A stretch of 64,000 nucleotides of DNA. It comes from Bog-473 sp963817735 (GTDB lineage Bacteria > Actinomycetota > Acidimicrobiia > Acidimicrobiales > RAAP-2). The notes under the pieces were generated by a model, which searched no databases, was not told the DNA's origin, and worked only from the letters and a program-made list of their open reading frames with translations. The position numbers and the translations under genes are program-made. Below, in pieces: positions 9,319-18,252 of this stretch; position 1 is the first letter of the stretch; every line of letters begins with the position of its first letter. The stretch lies in NCBI GenBank assembly GCA_963817735.1, contig CAWFPP010000016.1, positions 165,731-229,730 of the forward strand, given 5' to 3'.

Positions 9319-10401
9319 GTGCGGGTCGACCAGGTCATTCCGTCCCTCGCCAGTCGTGACGCAATCGGGGTGCACACGCTGAACCTGCGGGACGGGTTGC
9401 GCGCCGCAGGCATCGATTCGGACATCTTCTACGGCAGCCACACGCCGGACGTGCAGGGCGAGGGCAAGCCGGTCATCGAGCTCGGCCGGGCCGGCCGTGA
9501 CCGCTGGCTGCTGTATCAAGCGTCCATCGGGAGCCCCGTCTACGACATCCTGGCGGCGCGCCCCGAGCCCAAGTTGGTGAACTACCACAACATCACCCCG
9601 GCCGAGCTGCTGCGCGACTGGGAGCCCGCCGTCGCCTACGAGGCCGCGCTCGGCCGCACGCAGCTGGCGCGCCTGTCGCCGCAGAGCCGCTTCGCCGTGG
9701 CCGACTCCGCCTTCAACGAGTCCGAGCTGCGCACGCTCGGCTACGAAGGGACGGCGGTCGTCCCGCTGCTGATCGACATGCGGTCAAAGAGTGACGAGCC
9801 CGACGGCGCGCTGGCGCAGTCACTGGCGCGCCGCAAGCGGCGCGAGGGCGGGGCGGACCTGCTCTACGTGGGCAAGATCTCGCCGCACAAGGCGCCGCAC
9901 GATCTCGTCAAGATGCTCGACGTGCTGCGGCGCACCGACGACCCGGCCGCCCGCCTGCATCTCGTCGGGTCGCCGCTCGGGGAGACCTACGAACCCGCGC
10001 TGCGCGCCTTCGTGGAGGAGCTGGGACTGGGCGACGTCGTCAGCCTTCCCGGCTCGGTCAGCGGCGCGGAGCTCGAGGCCTACTTCCGGGCGGCCGACAT
10101 CTTCGTGATGGCGTCGGACCACGAGGGCTTCTGCGTCCCCCTGGCCGAGGCCATGGGACACGGCGTGCCCATTGTCGCCTACGGCGTCGCCGCGGTGCCC
10201 GAGACGGTCGGCGACGCCGGGCTCGTCCTGCCCGACAAGTCCGCCGTGCCGTTCGCCGCCGCCGTCGGGCGCGTGCTCGGCGATCGGGTGTTGCGCGAAG
10301 TCCTGGCCGCGGCCGGACGGGCGCGGGCGGCGCAGTTCGACCTGGCGGCGTCCACCCGCCGCTTCGTCACCCTGGTGCAACAGGCCGTCGGCGCCGGCTG
10401 A
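9319..10401 (+). CDS. GT4-family glycosyltransferase
   Basis: It is a GT-B fold retaining glycosyltransferase of the GT4 (Glycos_transf_1) type, probably acting on a surface glycan at the cytoplasmic face. The 360-residue protein has the N-terminal donor/acceptor half with VNYHNITPAELL, then the C-terminal nucleotide-sugar half with LLYVGKISPHKAP and the EX7E region HEGFCVPLAEAMGHG. The GTG at 9319 aligns with the starts of its paralogues in this locus (V-D-Q-V-I...H-T-L-N-L-R-D). An in-frame ATG at 9271 is an alternative. It is divergent from the SpoIID-repeat gene and shares about 34-45% visible identity in motif regions with the minus-strand GT4 genes. Confidence 0.88.
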   Translation: MRVDQVIPSLASRDAIGVHTLNLRDGLRAAGIDSDIFYGSHTPDVQGEGKPVIELGRAGRDRWLLYQASIGSPVYDILAARPEPKLVNYHNITPAELLRDWEPAVAYEAALGRTQLARLSPQSRFAVADSAFNESELRTLGYEGTAVVPLLIDMRSKSDEPDGALAQSLARRKRREGGADLLYVGKISPHKAPHDLVKMLDVLRRTDDPAARLHLVGSPLGETYEPALRAFVEELGLGDVVSLPGSVSGAELEAYFRAADIFVMASDHEGFCVPLAEAMGHGVPIVAYGVAAVPETVGDAGLVLPDKSAVPFAAAVGRVLGDRVLREVLAAAGRARAAQFDLAASTRRFVTLVQQAVGAG

Positions 10402-10406
10402 GCCTT

Positions 10407-10422
10407 CGGGCCGGTGGGCCCG
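10407..10422. terminator. Short hairpin between convergent GT genes
   Basis: The inverted repeat CGGGCC and GGCCCG with a 4-nt loop lies directly after the plus-strand GT4 stop and before the end of the minus-strand GT4 gene. It is followed by more GC-rich sequence and no T-run, so a terminator role is only plausible. Confidence 0.3.
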
Positions 10423-10446
10423 GCCGCCTGGCGGCCTGGCGGCTGC

Positions 10447-11514
10447 TCAGGAGCCTGGCTGCAGCGCCCCCAGCAGATCCGCGGCACGGTCGCCGGCCGA
10501 GCCCAGGCTCAGGGAGGCGACCCGGTGTTCCGCCGCCGCGGCGAGGGTGGCCCGCAGCTCCGTGTCGCGGGCGGCCCGGACGAGGGCGTCCGCCAGCGCG
10601 TAGGGATCGCCCGCGTCGACCAGGACGCCGGCGTCACCGAGCACCTCGGGGAGCGCGCCGGCGCGGTTGGCCACGACAGGCAGGCCCGATGTCATGGCCT
10701 CGAGGACCGGCACGCCGAAGCCCTCGTGGCGCGACGGCACCACCAAGACGTCGGAGCCGGCCAACAGGGCGGCCAGCGCATCGTCGCTCACGACGCCCGT
10801 GAAGGCGACCGCATGGTGCAGACCCAGCTCGGCGACGTAGCGGTGCAGCGCGGCGCTGTACGAAGGGACGACCGGACGCCCCACCACCTGGAGCGTCGCC
10901 GCCGGGTCCCCGTGCGCCCGGGCGACCAGGAGCGCCATGACCGCCAGCTCGATCGCCTTGTTCGGTGCAACGCGCCCGACGCTTACCCAGCGGGCGCCTG
11001 CACCCCGCGTCGGGGGTGGGACCGGTGACCGACCGCTGCCGGGCGGCATCATGGCGGCGGGAGGCACGACGGCGGTGCGGCGGAAGCCGGCGTCCCCCAG
11101 CTCCGCCTCGTTGAAGGAGGACACGGCCAGGCCGAGCGCGGCACGGGGAGCCAGCTCGCGCAGCTGGGTCTGGGCCAGGAGCTGATGACGCGCCATGCCG
11201 TTGTCCCAGGGCGCGTAGTACTCGGGCGGCGTCACGTTGTGGTAGTTCACGACGAGCGTCTCGGTGCGGGCACGCAACCACGGTCCGATGGCCGAGGCGG
11301 TGGCGAATTGGTAGACCAGCACGTCCTCCGCCTGCGCCTCGGTGGCGTAGCGAGTGTACGGGCGGGTCTCGGACGCCGTCTCGGGGTCGTCCAGTTCCAC
11401 GTAGATGTTCGACGCAATGCCACGCGCCACCAAGACGTCGCGCAGGCGTAAGGTGTGACGACCGACCGCGTCGGTGCGGTGCAGCATCGGGACGAACTGG
11501 TGGATGCCGCTCAC
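10447..11514 (-). CDS. GT4-family glycosyltransferase (third gene of first MT-GT-GT module)
   Basis: It is a 355-residue GT4 glycosyltransferase with VNYHNVTPPEYYAPW in the N-terminal half, SVGRVAPNKAIEL at the domain hinge, and the EX7E region RHEGFGVPVLEAM followed by VVANRAGALPEVLGDAG. The GTG start at 11514 overlaps the stop of the preceding GT4 gene by 4 nt (GTGA), which fixes the start. The two adjacent GTs share the opening V-S-G-I-H-x-F-V-P and the Y-x-x-A-L-H-R-Y-V-A-E-L-G-L segment, so they arose by tandem duplication. They probably add successive sugars. Donor and acceptor cannot be predicted. Confidence 0.9.
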   Translation of the reverse strand: MSGIHQFVPMLHRTDAVGRHTLRLRDVLVARGIASNIYVELDDPETASETRPYTRYATEAQAEDVLVYQFATASAIGPWLRARTETLVVNYHNVTPPEYYAPWDNGMARHQLLAQTQLRELAPRAALGLAVSSFNEAELGDAGFRRTAVVPPAAMMPPGSGRSPVPPPTRGAGARWVSVGRVAPNKAIELAVMALLVARAHGDPAATLQVVGRPVVPSYSAALHRYVAELGLHHAVAFTGVVSDDALAALLAGSDVLVVPSRHEGFGVPVLEAMTSGLPVVANRAGALPEVLGDAGVLVDAGDPYALADALVRAARDTELRATLAAAAEHRVASLSLGSAGDRAADLLGALQPGS

Positions 11515-12602
11515 GACGGGGACGCGGTGGCGCGGGCCAGCGGGAGGAGTAGGTCGACGAACCGGTCGGCGGCCGAGTCGAGCTCGAGCGCAGCCAAGCG
11601 CCGTCGTCCGGCGGCGATGACCTCGCGGCGGCGCGGCGTGTCGTGCAGCAGCGCGGCGATGGCCGAGGCCAGCGCGTAGGGGTCCTTGTCGGAGACGAGC
11701 ACCCCGGCGCCACCGAGCACCTCGGGCACCGCCCCCTGGTCGAACGCCACCACCGGCACGCCCGCCGCCATGGCCTCGACGACGGGAACGCAGAAGCCCT
11801 CGTGCTCGGACGTCACGACCAGCACGTCGGCGTGCGCGTACGCAGCCGCCACCGTGGCATCGCTCGCGTGGCCGCTGAAATGCACCGCGCCGGCCAGCCC
11901 GAGCTCGGCGACGTAGCGGTGCAGCGCGGCCACATAGGAATCGGTGGCCGGCTTGCCGACCAGCTGCAAGGTCGCGTCGGCATCGCCGTGGGCGCGGGCC
12001 ACCGCGAGAGCCGCCACGGTGCTCTGGAGGCCCTTGTTGGGCGACACGCGGCCGACGGCCAGCCAGCGGGCGCCGGCGAGCGGCGGGTTGGCTGGGGGCG
12101 GCGCGCCGGTGTCCGGGGCGGTCCCCGTCGCGTCGAGGGCGGCCGACGGGGAGATCACGGCCGTCCGTGCGAAACCCGCGGCGGCCAGGTGAGCCTCGTT
12201 GTAGGCGGAGTCGGCCACGGCAAGCGCCGTGCGCGGCGCGAGCAGGCGCACGTCGCCCTGGGCGCGCAGCTGCCCCAGGGCCAGGTGGTTGTCCCACGGC
12301 GCCATCAGCTCGGGTGGCGTGACGTTGTGGTAGTTCACGACCAGGGTCTCGGACCGGCCGGCCAACCAGTGCGCCATGGCCGAGGCGGTGGCCAGCTGGT
12401 ACACGACGACGTCGCCCGGCTGGGCCATGTCGGAGTAGGAGAGCACCGGCACCGTCTCGGCGGCCGTGTCCTCGTCCACGGTGTCGACGAAGATCTCGGA
12501 TCGGATGCCGCTCCGGCGGGTGGCCTCGCGGAGCCGCAGGGTGTGGCGGCCCACGGCGTCGCCCCGGTGCAGCACGGGGACGAAGTGATGGATCCCGCTC
12601 AC
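11511..12602 (-). CDS. GT4-family glycosyltransferase (second gene of first MT-GT-GT module)
   Basis: It is a 363-residue GT4 glycosyltransferase and close paralogue of the next gene downstream. Visible motifs are VNYHNVTPPELMAPWDN, AVGRVSPNKGLQS, HEGFCVPVVEAMAAGVP and DQGAVPEVLGGAGVL. The GTG start at 12602 overlaps the stop of the methyltransferase gene by 4 nt, and its own stop overlaps the next GTG, giving a tightly coupled minus-strand operon. The open frame continues upstream through the methyltransferase region, but that extension is only the frame created by the methyltransferase frameshift. Confidence 0.9.
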   Translation of the reverse strand: MSGIHHFVPVLHRGDAVGRHTLRLREATRRSGIRSEIFVDTVDEDTAAETVPVLSYSDMAQPGDVVVYQLATASAMAHWLAGRSETLVVNYHNVTPPELMAPWDNHLALGQLRAQGDVRLLAPRTALAVADSAYNEAHLAAAGFARTAVISPSAALDATGTAPDTGAPPPANPPLAGARWLAVGRVSPNKGLQSTVAALAVARAHGDADATLQLVGKPATDSYVAALHRYVAELGLAGAVHFSGHASDATVAAAYAHADVLVVTSEHEGFCVPVVEAMAAGVPVVAFDQGAVPEVLGGAGVLVSDKDPYALASAIAALLHDTPRRREVIAAGRRRLAALELDSAADRFVDLLLPLARATASPS

Positions 12603-13274
12603 GCGGGGACGAGGGCCGACACGGCCACCCGGCCGTCCGGCCCGGCCCCCTCGGGCAGCGGCGCCACCTCGACGAATCCCGCCGCGCTGCAACAACAGCT
12701 CCCAGGTGGCTTCGTGGAGTGGACGGCCGTCGACGAGGTCATCGGCGGGCGCCTCTCGTGCGCCGACGGACGCGACCGGCTCGGTGATGACGACGAGCGG
12801 CGCCCCGCGCGCCAGGACCCTCCGGCTCTGGGCCAGCAGCGGCAGGAGCGCGTGCAGGGGCAACCGGTCGACGATGCCACTCAACACCACGCCGCCCGAC
12901 GCGCCCTCGGCCCGCGAGCCCAGGTGCTCCGACGCCTCGGCGATGGTCACCGAGCAGCCGCCTTCGAGGGCCCGCAGCGCCAGCGCGCCCCGCGGTTCGA
13001 CGCCGTGGGCCTCCGCGCCGCGGTCACCCAGCGCGTGCAGCAGGTCTCCCTCGCCACAGTCCGCATGGACGATCACACCACCCGGTGTGCGGGCCATCAC
13101 ATGGGCCGCCACCGGGCCGGACAGCGCGCCGAGCGGCCGCGCCGGGACGAGCCAGGCCGCACCGTCCACCGGTCTGTCCTGCGCAGCCAGCCTCGCTTCG
13201 AGCGTCCCGACGCGCGCCGACAAGAAGCGGAAGGCCTCGACGACGTGTCCCATCGCCTCTTCGAGGTCCGTCAT
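12599..13274 (-). pseudogene. SAM-dependent methyltransferase-like protein, one frameshift
   Basis: This about 225-residue protein resembles the C-terminal two thirds of the methyltransferase at 19349-20359. It has a coiled leader (FLSARVGTLEARL), a degenerate glycine-rich SAM loop (VIVHADCGEGDLLHALG), VVLSGIVDRLPLHALLPLL and LARGAPLVVITEP. The start is the ATG ending at 13274, overlapping an upstream stop (ATGA). The reading frame breaks near 12676-12684: removing one G from GCGGCGGGATTC changes QRGGIRRGG to QRGGFVEVAPLPEG, and the protein then ends at 12599 with a GTGA overlap onto the GT gene. That precise overlap argues that the shifted frame is the real C-terminus and the break is a single-base error or very recent mutation. 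Confidence 0.7.
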
Positions 13275-13593
13275 TTCGCCTTCGAGCGGGCGTCGCGCGG
13301 GTCCTTCTCGGGCGCAGACGGTCCAAGGGTCCCGTCCGCTGCTCCTCGCCGCGACCCTGGGCCAGCGCGTCGGAGAGCGCGGACGCGCCCGGGTGGTACG
13401 GCCCGTAGCGATCACCCAGGTGCGTGAAGGCGGCCAGGAAGTTCCAGGCGTCGCTGCCCTGAGGTGACAATCGCGTGAAGGCCTGCTGCAGCGCGTCGGC
13501 CGCCCGGGCCCGGTCCTCCGGCGCCGGGTATCCGGCTTGGCCCAGATCGCCCGGCTGGTCGGCAGCGCCCGTTGGAGGATGACCGGCGGACAT
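13271..13593 (-). pseudogene. Small unknown protein at the head of the MT-GT-GT operon, probable frameshift
   Basis: From the ATG ending at 13593 the minus strand reads a coherent hydrophilic protein with a helical segment (ADALQQAFTRLSPQGSDAW) and HLGDRYGPYHPGASALSDAL. Near 13320-13335 this frame turns into an arginine-rich shadow, while another frame supplies a plausible end, APEKDPRDARSKAK, whose TGA overlaps the methyltransferase ATG (ATGA). One base change would give about 107 residues. I do not recognise the family. In the paralogous module the methyltransferase has an N-terminal extension of about 115 residues in one gene, so this ORF may be the split-off equivalent of that extension. 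Confidence 0.5.
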
Positions 13594-13698
13594 GGCGCCC
13601 GATGCTACCGGCGATGCCCCTTGCCATTCCGTGCCTGCCTGTCGTGCACCACGACGAAGGAGTACTTTCGGACGATCCCGGAAAGAGAATCGAGCAAG

Positions 13699-16053
13699 GT
13701 GAAGCACGCGCGCTGGCTGGCTACCCGTTGCACCGTCGCGGCCATCGTCGCGACGGGAGCATCCGTCGCCCTGGTCGGCGCGACCCCGTCGAGCGTGTCC
13801 GGCGATCCGGCGCAACTGCTCCTCTCCGAGACGTGGAATCCGGGCGCCGACCACCCTGGCGTCGTCCTCGACGACGCCCCCTGTGGTGTCGCGGAATCCT
13901 CACCGGTCGAATTCAACGACGGCGGCACGCAAGGTGTCGAGGTCGGTGACCGGCAAGGTGGGCTGTACGGGCTGAATCTCGTGACGGGCGATGCCCTGCC
14001 GGGATGGGGCGGCGGCTCGGGCATGACGATCGGTTCTGGACAGGGCTGCAACCTGAGCGAGACCAGCGGAGGCATGCCCGCCGAGGGCGTCGACGGGGTC
14101 GAGGTCCCCGGGAGCCCGCCGGTTGACTCGACCGCCTCGGTCGGCAATGGCGACCTCTATTTCGGGGCCGGCAACGCGGCCTCCCCTGTCGACGGCGGCT
14201 ACTACGCCTATTCGTCGAACGGGACAGAGGCCTGGAACCAGGTCGTCAGCAATCCGGCCAGCGACGACGCGCCCGACGGCGGGGTCCAGGCGTCGCTCCC
14301 GCTCGCCAACGGGGGGACGATGGTCGAGGGCGGCTCGCTCGGTCAAACGACCTACGGGCTCAACAGCGTGAACGGCACCCCGACTGCCGGCTGGCCGCAG
14401 TTCTCCGCCGACAGCGTGTTCTCCACCGCCGCGGCGGGAGACTTCTACGGCACCGGCACCGACGACTTCGCCGTCGGCGGCGCGTCATCGGCCGGGTTCG
14501 CGCTCGGGACCCACTATTCCAACGGCGGGCACGTCCGGATCTACAACGATCACGGCGGGCTGGTCTGCAGCGCCAACACCGACGAAGAGGTCGACTCGTC
14601 CCCCGCCGTCGGCCCCATACTGCCGGGCGGCGCGTACGGGATCGCCACCGGTACGGGCACGTTCTACCCAGGCGCCGGCGACGAGAACACGGTCAAGGTC
14701 TACGACACCAAGTGCAACCAGGCCTGGAGCCGGACCCTCGACGGCTCGACGGGTGGAAGCCCCGCACTCGCCGACGTGCAGGGCAACGGCCAGCTCGCCG
14801 TGGTCGAGGGGACCGTCACGGGTCCCTCCTCGGGCACCGTATGGGCGCTCAACGCCGCCACCGGTGCCCTCATCTGGAGCAGGACGCTGCCGGGGGCCGT
14901 CCTCGGCTCGGTCACCTCGGCCGACCTCACCGGCAGCGGGGCGCAGGACCTCATCGTGCCGACGAACAACGGCTTCTACATCCTCGATGGCCCCACCGGT
15001 ATTCCGGTGGCCGACATCGACGACGGTTCGGGCCACGGCGGCGTCGCCGGCACGTACGGCTTCCAAAACGCCCCACTCGTCACGGCTGATCCCAACGGTT
15101 CCATCGGGATCACGGTCGCCGGCTACTTCGGCATCGGCGGAAGCGACGTGCAGGGCATCGTGCAGCACTTCGAGGTGGCCGGGTCCGCCTCGACCAATGC
15201 CGACGCCGCGGGCGGCTGGCCGCAGTTCCACCACGACCCGTCGCTGACCGGTTTCGTCGGAGGCGGCTACGCGCTGGGCACCTGCAACCGGCCGTCGGCG
15301 GCGCAGAGCGGGTACCTGACGGTGGCCTCCGACGGCGGGATCTTCGCCTTCGGGCAGGACTTCTGCGGCAGCACGGGGAGCACGCCGCTGAACAAAGCCG
15401 TGGTCGGCATGGCGGCGCTGCCCGGACAGGGCGGCTACTGGCTGGTCGCGTCGGACGGAGGGGTGTTCTCCTACGGCGACGCCCAGTTCTACGGCTCCAC
15501 CGGCTCCCTCTCGCTCAACGCTCCCGTTGTGGGCATGGCGGCCACCCCTGACGGCAGAGGTTACTGGTTGGTGGCGTCGGACGGCGGAATTTTCTCCTAC
15601 GGTGACGCCCAGTTCTACGGCTCCGCCGCGTCCGTCCCCGGGCAGGACATCGTCGGCATGGCCTCCACCCCCGACGGCGACGGCTACTGGGAGGTGAGCG
15701 CCACCGGCCGGGTTTTCTCCTTCGGGGACGCCACTCCGGCGGGCGACATCCCCTCCCTCGGCCTCCATCTCAACGGCTCCATCGTGGGCATCACGCCCGA
15801 CCCGGTGACCGGTGGCTACTGGCTCGTCGGGTCGGACGGCGGCATCTTCGCCTTCGGGGCGCCGTTCTTCGGCTCCACCGGCTCCATCCACCTCAACCAG
15901 CCCGTGGTGGCCATGCAGTCCACCGGTGACGGGCAGGGCTACTGGTTCGTGGCTTCGGACGGCGGCATCTTCAACTATGGCGACGCACCCTTCCGCGGCT
16001 CCATGGGCGGGCAGCACCTGAACGAGCCCATGGTCGGCCTGGACGGGTTCTAG
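13699..16053 (+). CDS. Secreted PQQ/FG-GAP-like propeller protein with six C-terminal 42-residue repeats
   Basis: It is a 784-residue exported protein. The GTG at 13699 begins a signal peptide (KHARWLATR followed by a hydrophobic Ala/Val stretch to about residue 35). Residues about 60-500 contain repeated segments such as GSPALADVQGNGQLAVVEG, TVWALNAATGALIWSR and SVTSADLTGSGAQDLIVPT, which resemble PQQ-like and FG-GAP (integrin-type) propeller blades. Residues 538-784 are six copies of the GYWLVASDGG module shared with the SpoIID protein. No enzyme motif is visible, and a surface adhesin, scaffold or glycan-binding role is likely. It stands alone on the plus strand between the two glycosyltransferase modules, divergent from the first. 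Confidence 0.85.
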   Translation: MKHARWLATRCTVAAIVATGASVALVGATPSSVSGDPAQLLLSETWNPGADHPGVVLDDAPCGVAESSPVEFNDGGTQGVEVGDRQGGLYGLNLVTGDALPGWGGGSGMTIGSGQGCNLSETSGGMPAEGVDGVEVPGSPPVDSTASVGNGDLYFGAGNAASPVDGGYYAYSSNGTEAWNQVVSNPASDDAPDGGVQASLPLANGGTMVEGGSLGQTTYGLNSVNGTPTAGWPQFSADSVFSTAAAGDFYGTGTDDFAVGGASSAGFALGTHYSNGGHVRIYNDHGGLVCSANTDEEVDSSPAVGPILPGGAYGIATGTGTFYPGAGDENTVKVYDTKCNQAWSRTLDGSTGGSPALADVQGNGQLAVVEGTVTGPSSGTVWALNAATGALIWSRTLPGAVLGSVTSADLTGSGAQDLIVPTNNGFYILDGPTGIPVADIDDGSGHGGVAGTYGFQNAPLVTADPNGSIGITVAGYFGIGGSDVQGIVQHFEVAGSASTNADAAGGWPQFHHDPSLTGFVGGGYALGTCNRPSAAQSGYLTVASDGGIFAFGQDFCGSTGSTPLNKAVVGMAALPGQGGYWLVASDGGVFSYGDAQFYGSTGSLSLNAPVVGMAATPDGRGYWLVASDGGIFSYGDAQFYGSAASVPGQDIVGMASTPDGDGYWEVSATGRVFSFGDATPAGDIPSLGLHLNGSIVGITPDPVTGGYWLVGSDGGIFAFGAPFFGSTGSIHLNQPVVAMQSTGDGQGYWFVASDGGIFNYGDAPFRGSMGGQHLNEPMVGLDGF
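15310..16050 (+). repeat. Six tandem copies of the ~42-residue module
   Basis: Six consecutive copies of 38 to 44 residues, each starting GY[WL].VASDGG and containing [FY]GDA.F.GS.GS and LN.P[VM]V[GA]M, end the protein at its C-terminus. Copies two and three are nearly identical in protein sequence. The copy number matches that in the SpoIID protein (six), as expected if six modules close one folded domain. Confidence 0.85.
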
Positions 16054-16116
16054 AGACCCCACGTCCTGCGCCGCACCACCGGGAGGGCCCCGATGCCTGA
16101 CCTAGAGTGACGCCCC

Positions 16117-17025
16117 ATGTTCCGGCGACCCGACAGCGAGCGCGGCCCCTCCGCCCCGCCGGGCCCGGTTGCTCCTTCGGCGCCTCCCCGCGGCCCCCTG
16201 CTCCCCTCCTACCCGCCGCACGGCTACCTGGGCCAGCTCGACCCGGCCTTCCAGGCGGCCCAGTCGAAGCGCCGCGAGGGCGCCGACCTCAGCGATTTCG
16301 TCTGGTACCACGCCTTCGAGCTGCCGGACGGCACCGTGCTCCCGGGTGTGTGGGACCTGCGGGGCCACGAGACCGCCTATCTGGGCGGGGTGGACCTCGC
16401 CGGGAAGCGCGTGCTGGAGCTCGGACCCGCCACCGGCTACCTGACCTTCTCCATGGAGCGCATGGGCGCAGAGGTGGTGGCGTTCGAGGCCGGGTTCGAC
16501 GTGTCCATCGACACACTCCCCGTCAAGGGCGAGGACCAGTACCTCGAGCGGCTCCGCGTCATGCAGCAGACCATCGACCGCAACCACGACGCCTGGTGGC
16601 ACCTGCACCGCACCTTGGGCTCGTCAGCCGCGTTCGTCCAGGGGAACATCTACGACATGCCGGCCGATCTCGGGACCTTCGACATCACCGTGGTCGGGGC
16701 CATCCTGCTGCACCTGCGCGAGCCCTGGGGCGCGCTCTCCCAGGCGGCCCAGCGGACGACGGAGACGATGGTCGTCACCGAACCACTCCAGGACGACGTC
16801 GACCCGCCGGACAGCAACATCATGCGGTTCTCGCCCTCGGCCGAGCACCACCTCACCAACTGGTGGTCGATCTACCCCGGCGCCGTCGTGTCCATGCTGG
16901 CCCGGCTCGGCTTCGGCAAGACCGAGACCACCATGCACTCGCAGCGTCACCACCTCGCCCACGACATCGGGAACGAGGCGATAGAGCAACGCATGTACAC
17001 CGTCGTGGGTCGCCCCGTCTTCTGA
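16117..17025 (+). CDS. Class I SAM-dependent methyltransferase
   Basis: It is a 302-residue methyltransferase with a proline-rich N-terminus. The SAM-binding motif is VLELGPATGYLTFSMERMGA (about 107-126), followed by an acidic strand end (VVAFE) and, later, FDITVVGAILLHLREPW. The segment WYHAFELPDGTVLPGVWDLRG before the SAM motif resembles the CmoB/DUF1698-like methyltransferases, whose actinobacterial members are often found in glycan and natural-product clusters. Its location between two glycosyltransferase modules suggests that it methylates a sugar or a glycan intermediate. The substrate is inferred from context only. Confidence 0.85.
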   Translation: MFRRPDSERGPSAPPGPVAPSAPPRGPLLPSYPPHGYLGQLDPAFQAAQSKRREGADLSDFVWYHAFELPDGTVLPGVWDLRGHETAYLGGVDLAGKRVLELGPATGYLTFSMERMGAEVVAFEAGFDVSIDTLPVKGEDQYLERLRVMQQTIDRNHDAWWHLHRTLGSSAAFVQGNIYDMPADLGTFDITVVGAILLHLREPWGALSQAAQRTTETMVVTEPLQDDVDPPDSNIMRFSPSAEHHLTNWWSIYPGAVVSMLARLGFGKTETTMHSQRHHLAHDIGNEAIEQRMYTVVGRPVF

Positions 17026-17046
17026 TCATCGTCGGCGCGCGCCGGC

Positions 17047-18252
17047 TCAGAACAACCCGGGCGTGCCCCTCCCCCGCTGCACCACGGTAGCCAGGAACTC
17101 GTCATAGCGCTCGACCAGCACCGGCCAGCGAAAGTGGCGGTCGACGAAGAGGCGCCCGCGCCTCCCGAGCTCGTCGCGCAACGGGGCGTCGGACACCAGG
17201 CGTTCGAGCGTGGCTTCGAACTCGGGGTAGGAACTGAACCACAACCCCCCGCCCGACCGCTCGCAATGCTCCCGGGTCGGCCCGCAGGAGCCGTTCACCA
17301 AGACGGGCAGCTGCTCGACCCAGGCCTCGATCACCACGAGCGAGAAGGATTCGAGTGCCGACGGCGAGACCGCCACGAGGGCGTCGCGCATGATGTCCCA
17401 CTTGTCGGGCTCGCTCACGGCACCCGTCACGACGATGTCCGGATGCGGCTGCAGCTCGTAGCTGACCGGCCCGACCAGCGCCAGGGCGAGTGGTCCGGGG
17501 TGTCGCTCCTTGTAGGTGGCGAAGTAGGAGGCGAGCATCTTGGAGCCCTTGTGCTCGTCCACCCGCCCCACGCTGACGAGATAGGGGCGGTCGCCCAGGC
17601 CCAACACCTCGCCGCCCGGCCGGCCGGCGGCCTCGGACTCGCCCACACCGAGGCCGAGCACGATCTGGGGACGCTCCGCCACCTGGTACATCCGCTCGAC
17701 GAGCGTCCGCTCCGACTCCGTGTAGAAGCAGAACGCGTCGGCGTCCCCGAAGGTGCCACGGAACACCGGCAGATAGAGGGCCGGCTCGTCGTGTGCCGCC
17801 GGATGGAACACGGCCGGCACCCGCACCTTGCCGATGGTCGCCACCGTCGGGTGGTAGAGGTATGGGGAGAAGGCGACCACGTCGGCATCCGACGCGACGA
17901 CAGCGTCCACCAGCTGGGGGGAGACGGGACCGTTGTAGTCGACCCACCGCTCCCCCTGCTCCCGGGTCGCCAGCCGGGGGGCGAGACGGACGGTGCCGTC
18001 GAGCCCGTAGAAGTCGGGCAGGCGGCCGTGGGCCGACGGGTGCCGGTGGACGGTGACCCCGTTGATGTCGGTGCTACCCGGGGGCAGGACGTCGTCCCAC
18101 GTGATGGCGTCGAGCGCGCAGGTCGTGTGGACCTCGGCCTCCCAGTCCGTCAAGGCGCGCAGGTGCTCCGCCAGCTGGCGCACCGCCGTCTCGGCGCCCC
18201 CCATGATCTCGGGACCGTAGCGAGGGGTGACGAAGGCCACTTTCTTGCTCAT
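17047..18252 (-). CDS. GT4-family glycosyltransferase (third gene of second MT-GT-GT module)
   Basis: It is a 401-residue GT4 glycosyltransferase of a different subtype from its neighbours. It has the classic N-terminal glycine loop YGPEIMGGAETAVRQLAEHL, the hinge SVGRVDEHKGSKML, and the C-terminal segment SALESFSLVVIEAWVEQLPVLVNGSCGPTREH in place of the usual EX7E. The ATG at 18252 overlaps the stop of the upstream GT gene (ATGA). It is the last gene of the long minus-strand run beginning at clpP or the ABC permease, and converges with the plus-strand methyltransferase. Confidence 0.9.
   Translation of the reverse strand: MSKKVAFVTPRYGPEIMGGAETAVRQLAEHLRALTDWEAEVHTTCALDAITWDDVLPPGSTDINGVTVHRHPSAHGRLPDFYGLDGTVRLAPRLATREQGERWVDYNGPVSPQLVDAVVASDADVVAFSPYLYHPTVATIGKVRVPAVFHPAAHDEPALYLPVFRGTFGDADAFCFYTESERTLVERMYQVAERPQIVLGLGVGESEAAGRPGGEVLGLGDRPYLVSVGRVDEHKGSKMLASYFATYKERHPGPLALALVGPVSYELQPHPDIVVTGAVSEPDKWDIMRDALVAVSPSALESFSLVVIEAWVEQLPVLVNGSCGPTREHCERSGGGLWFSSYPEFEATLERLVSDAPLRDELGRRGRLFVDRHFRWPVLVERYDEFLATVVQRGRGTPGLF

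Noticed and set aside
13024..13415. Arg-rich extension of the small ORF, and N-terminal extension of the GT frame upstream of the methyltransferase
   Set aside because: Both are frames opened by the indels near 13325 and 12680; the charged APEKDPRDARSKAK end and the ATGA overlap support the shorter reading.
7061..16050. CRISPR-like array because of regular 126-nt repeats
   Set aside because: The repeats are in-frame coding modules that vary at synonymous and non-synonymous sites, with no spacers.
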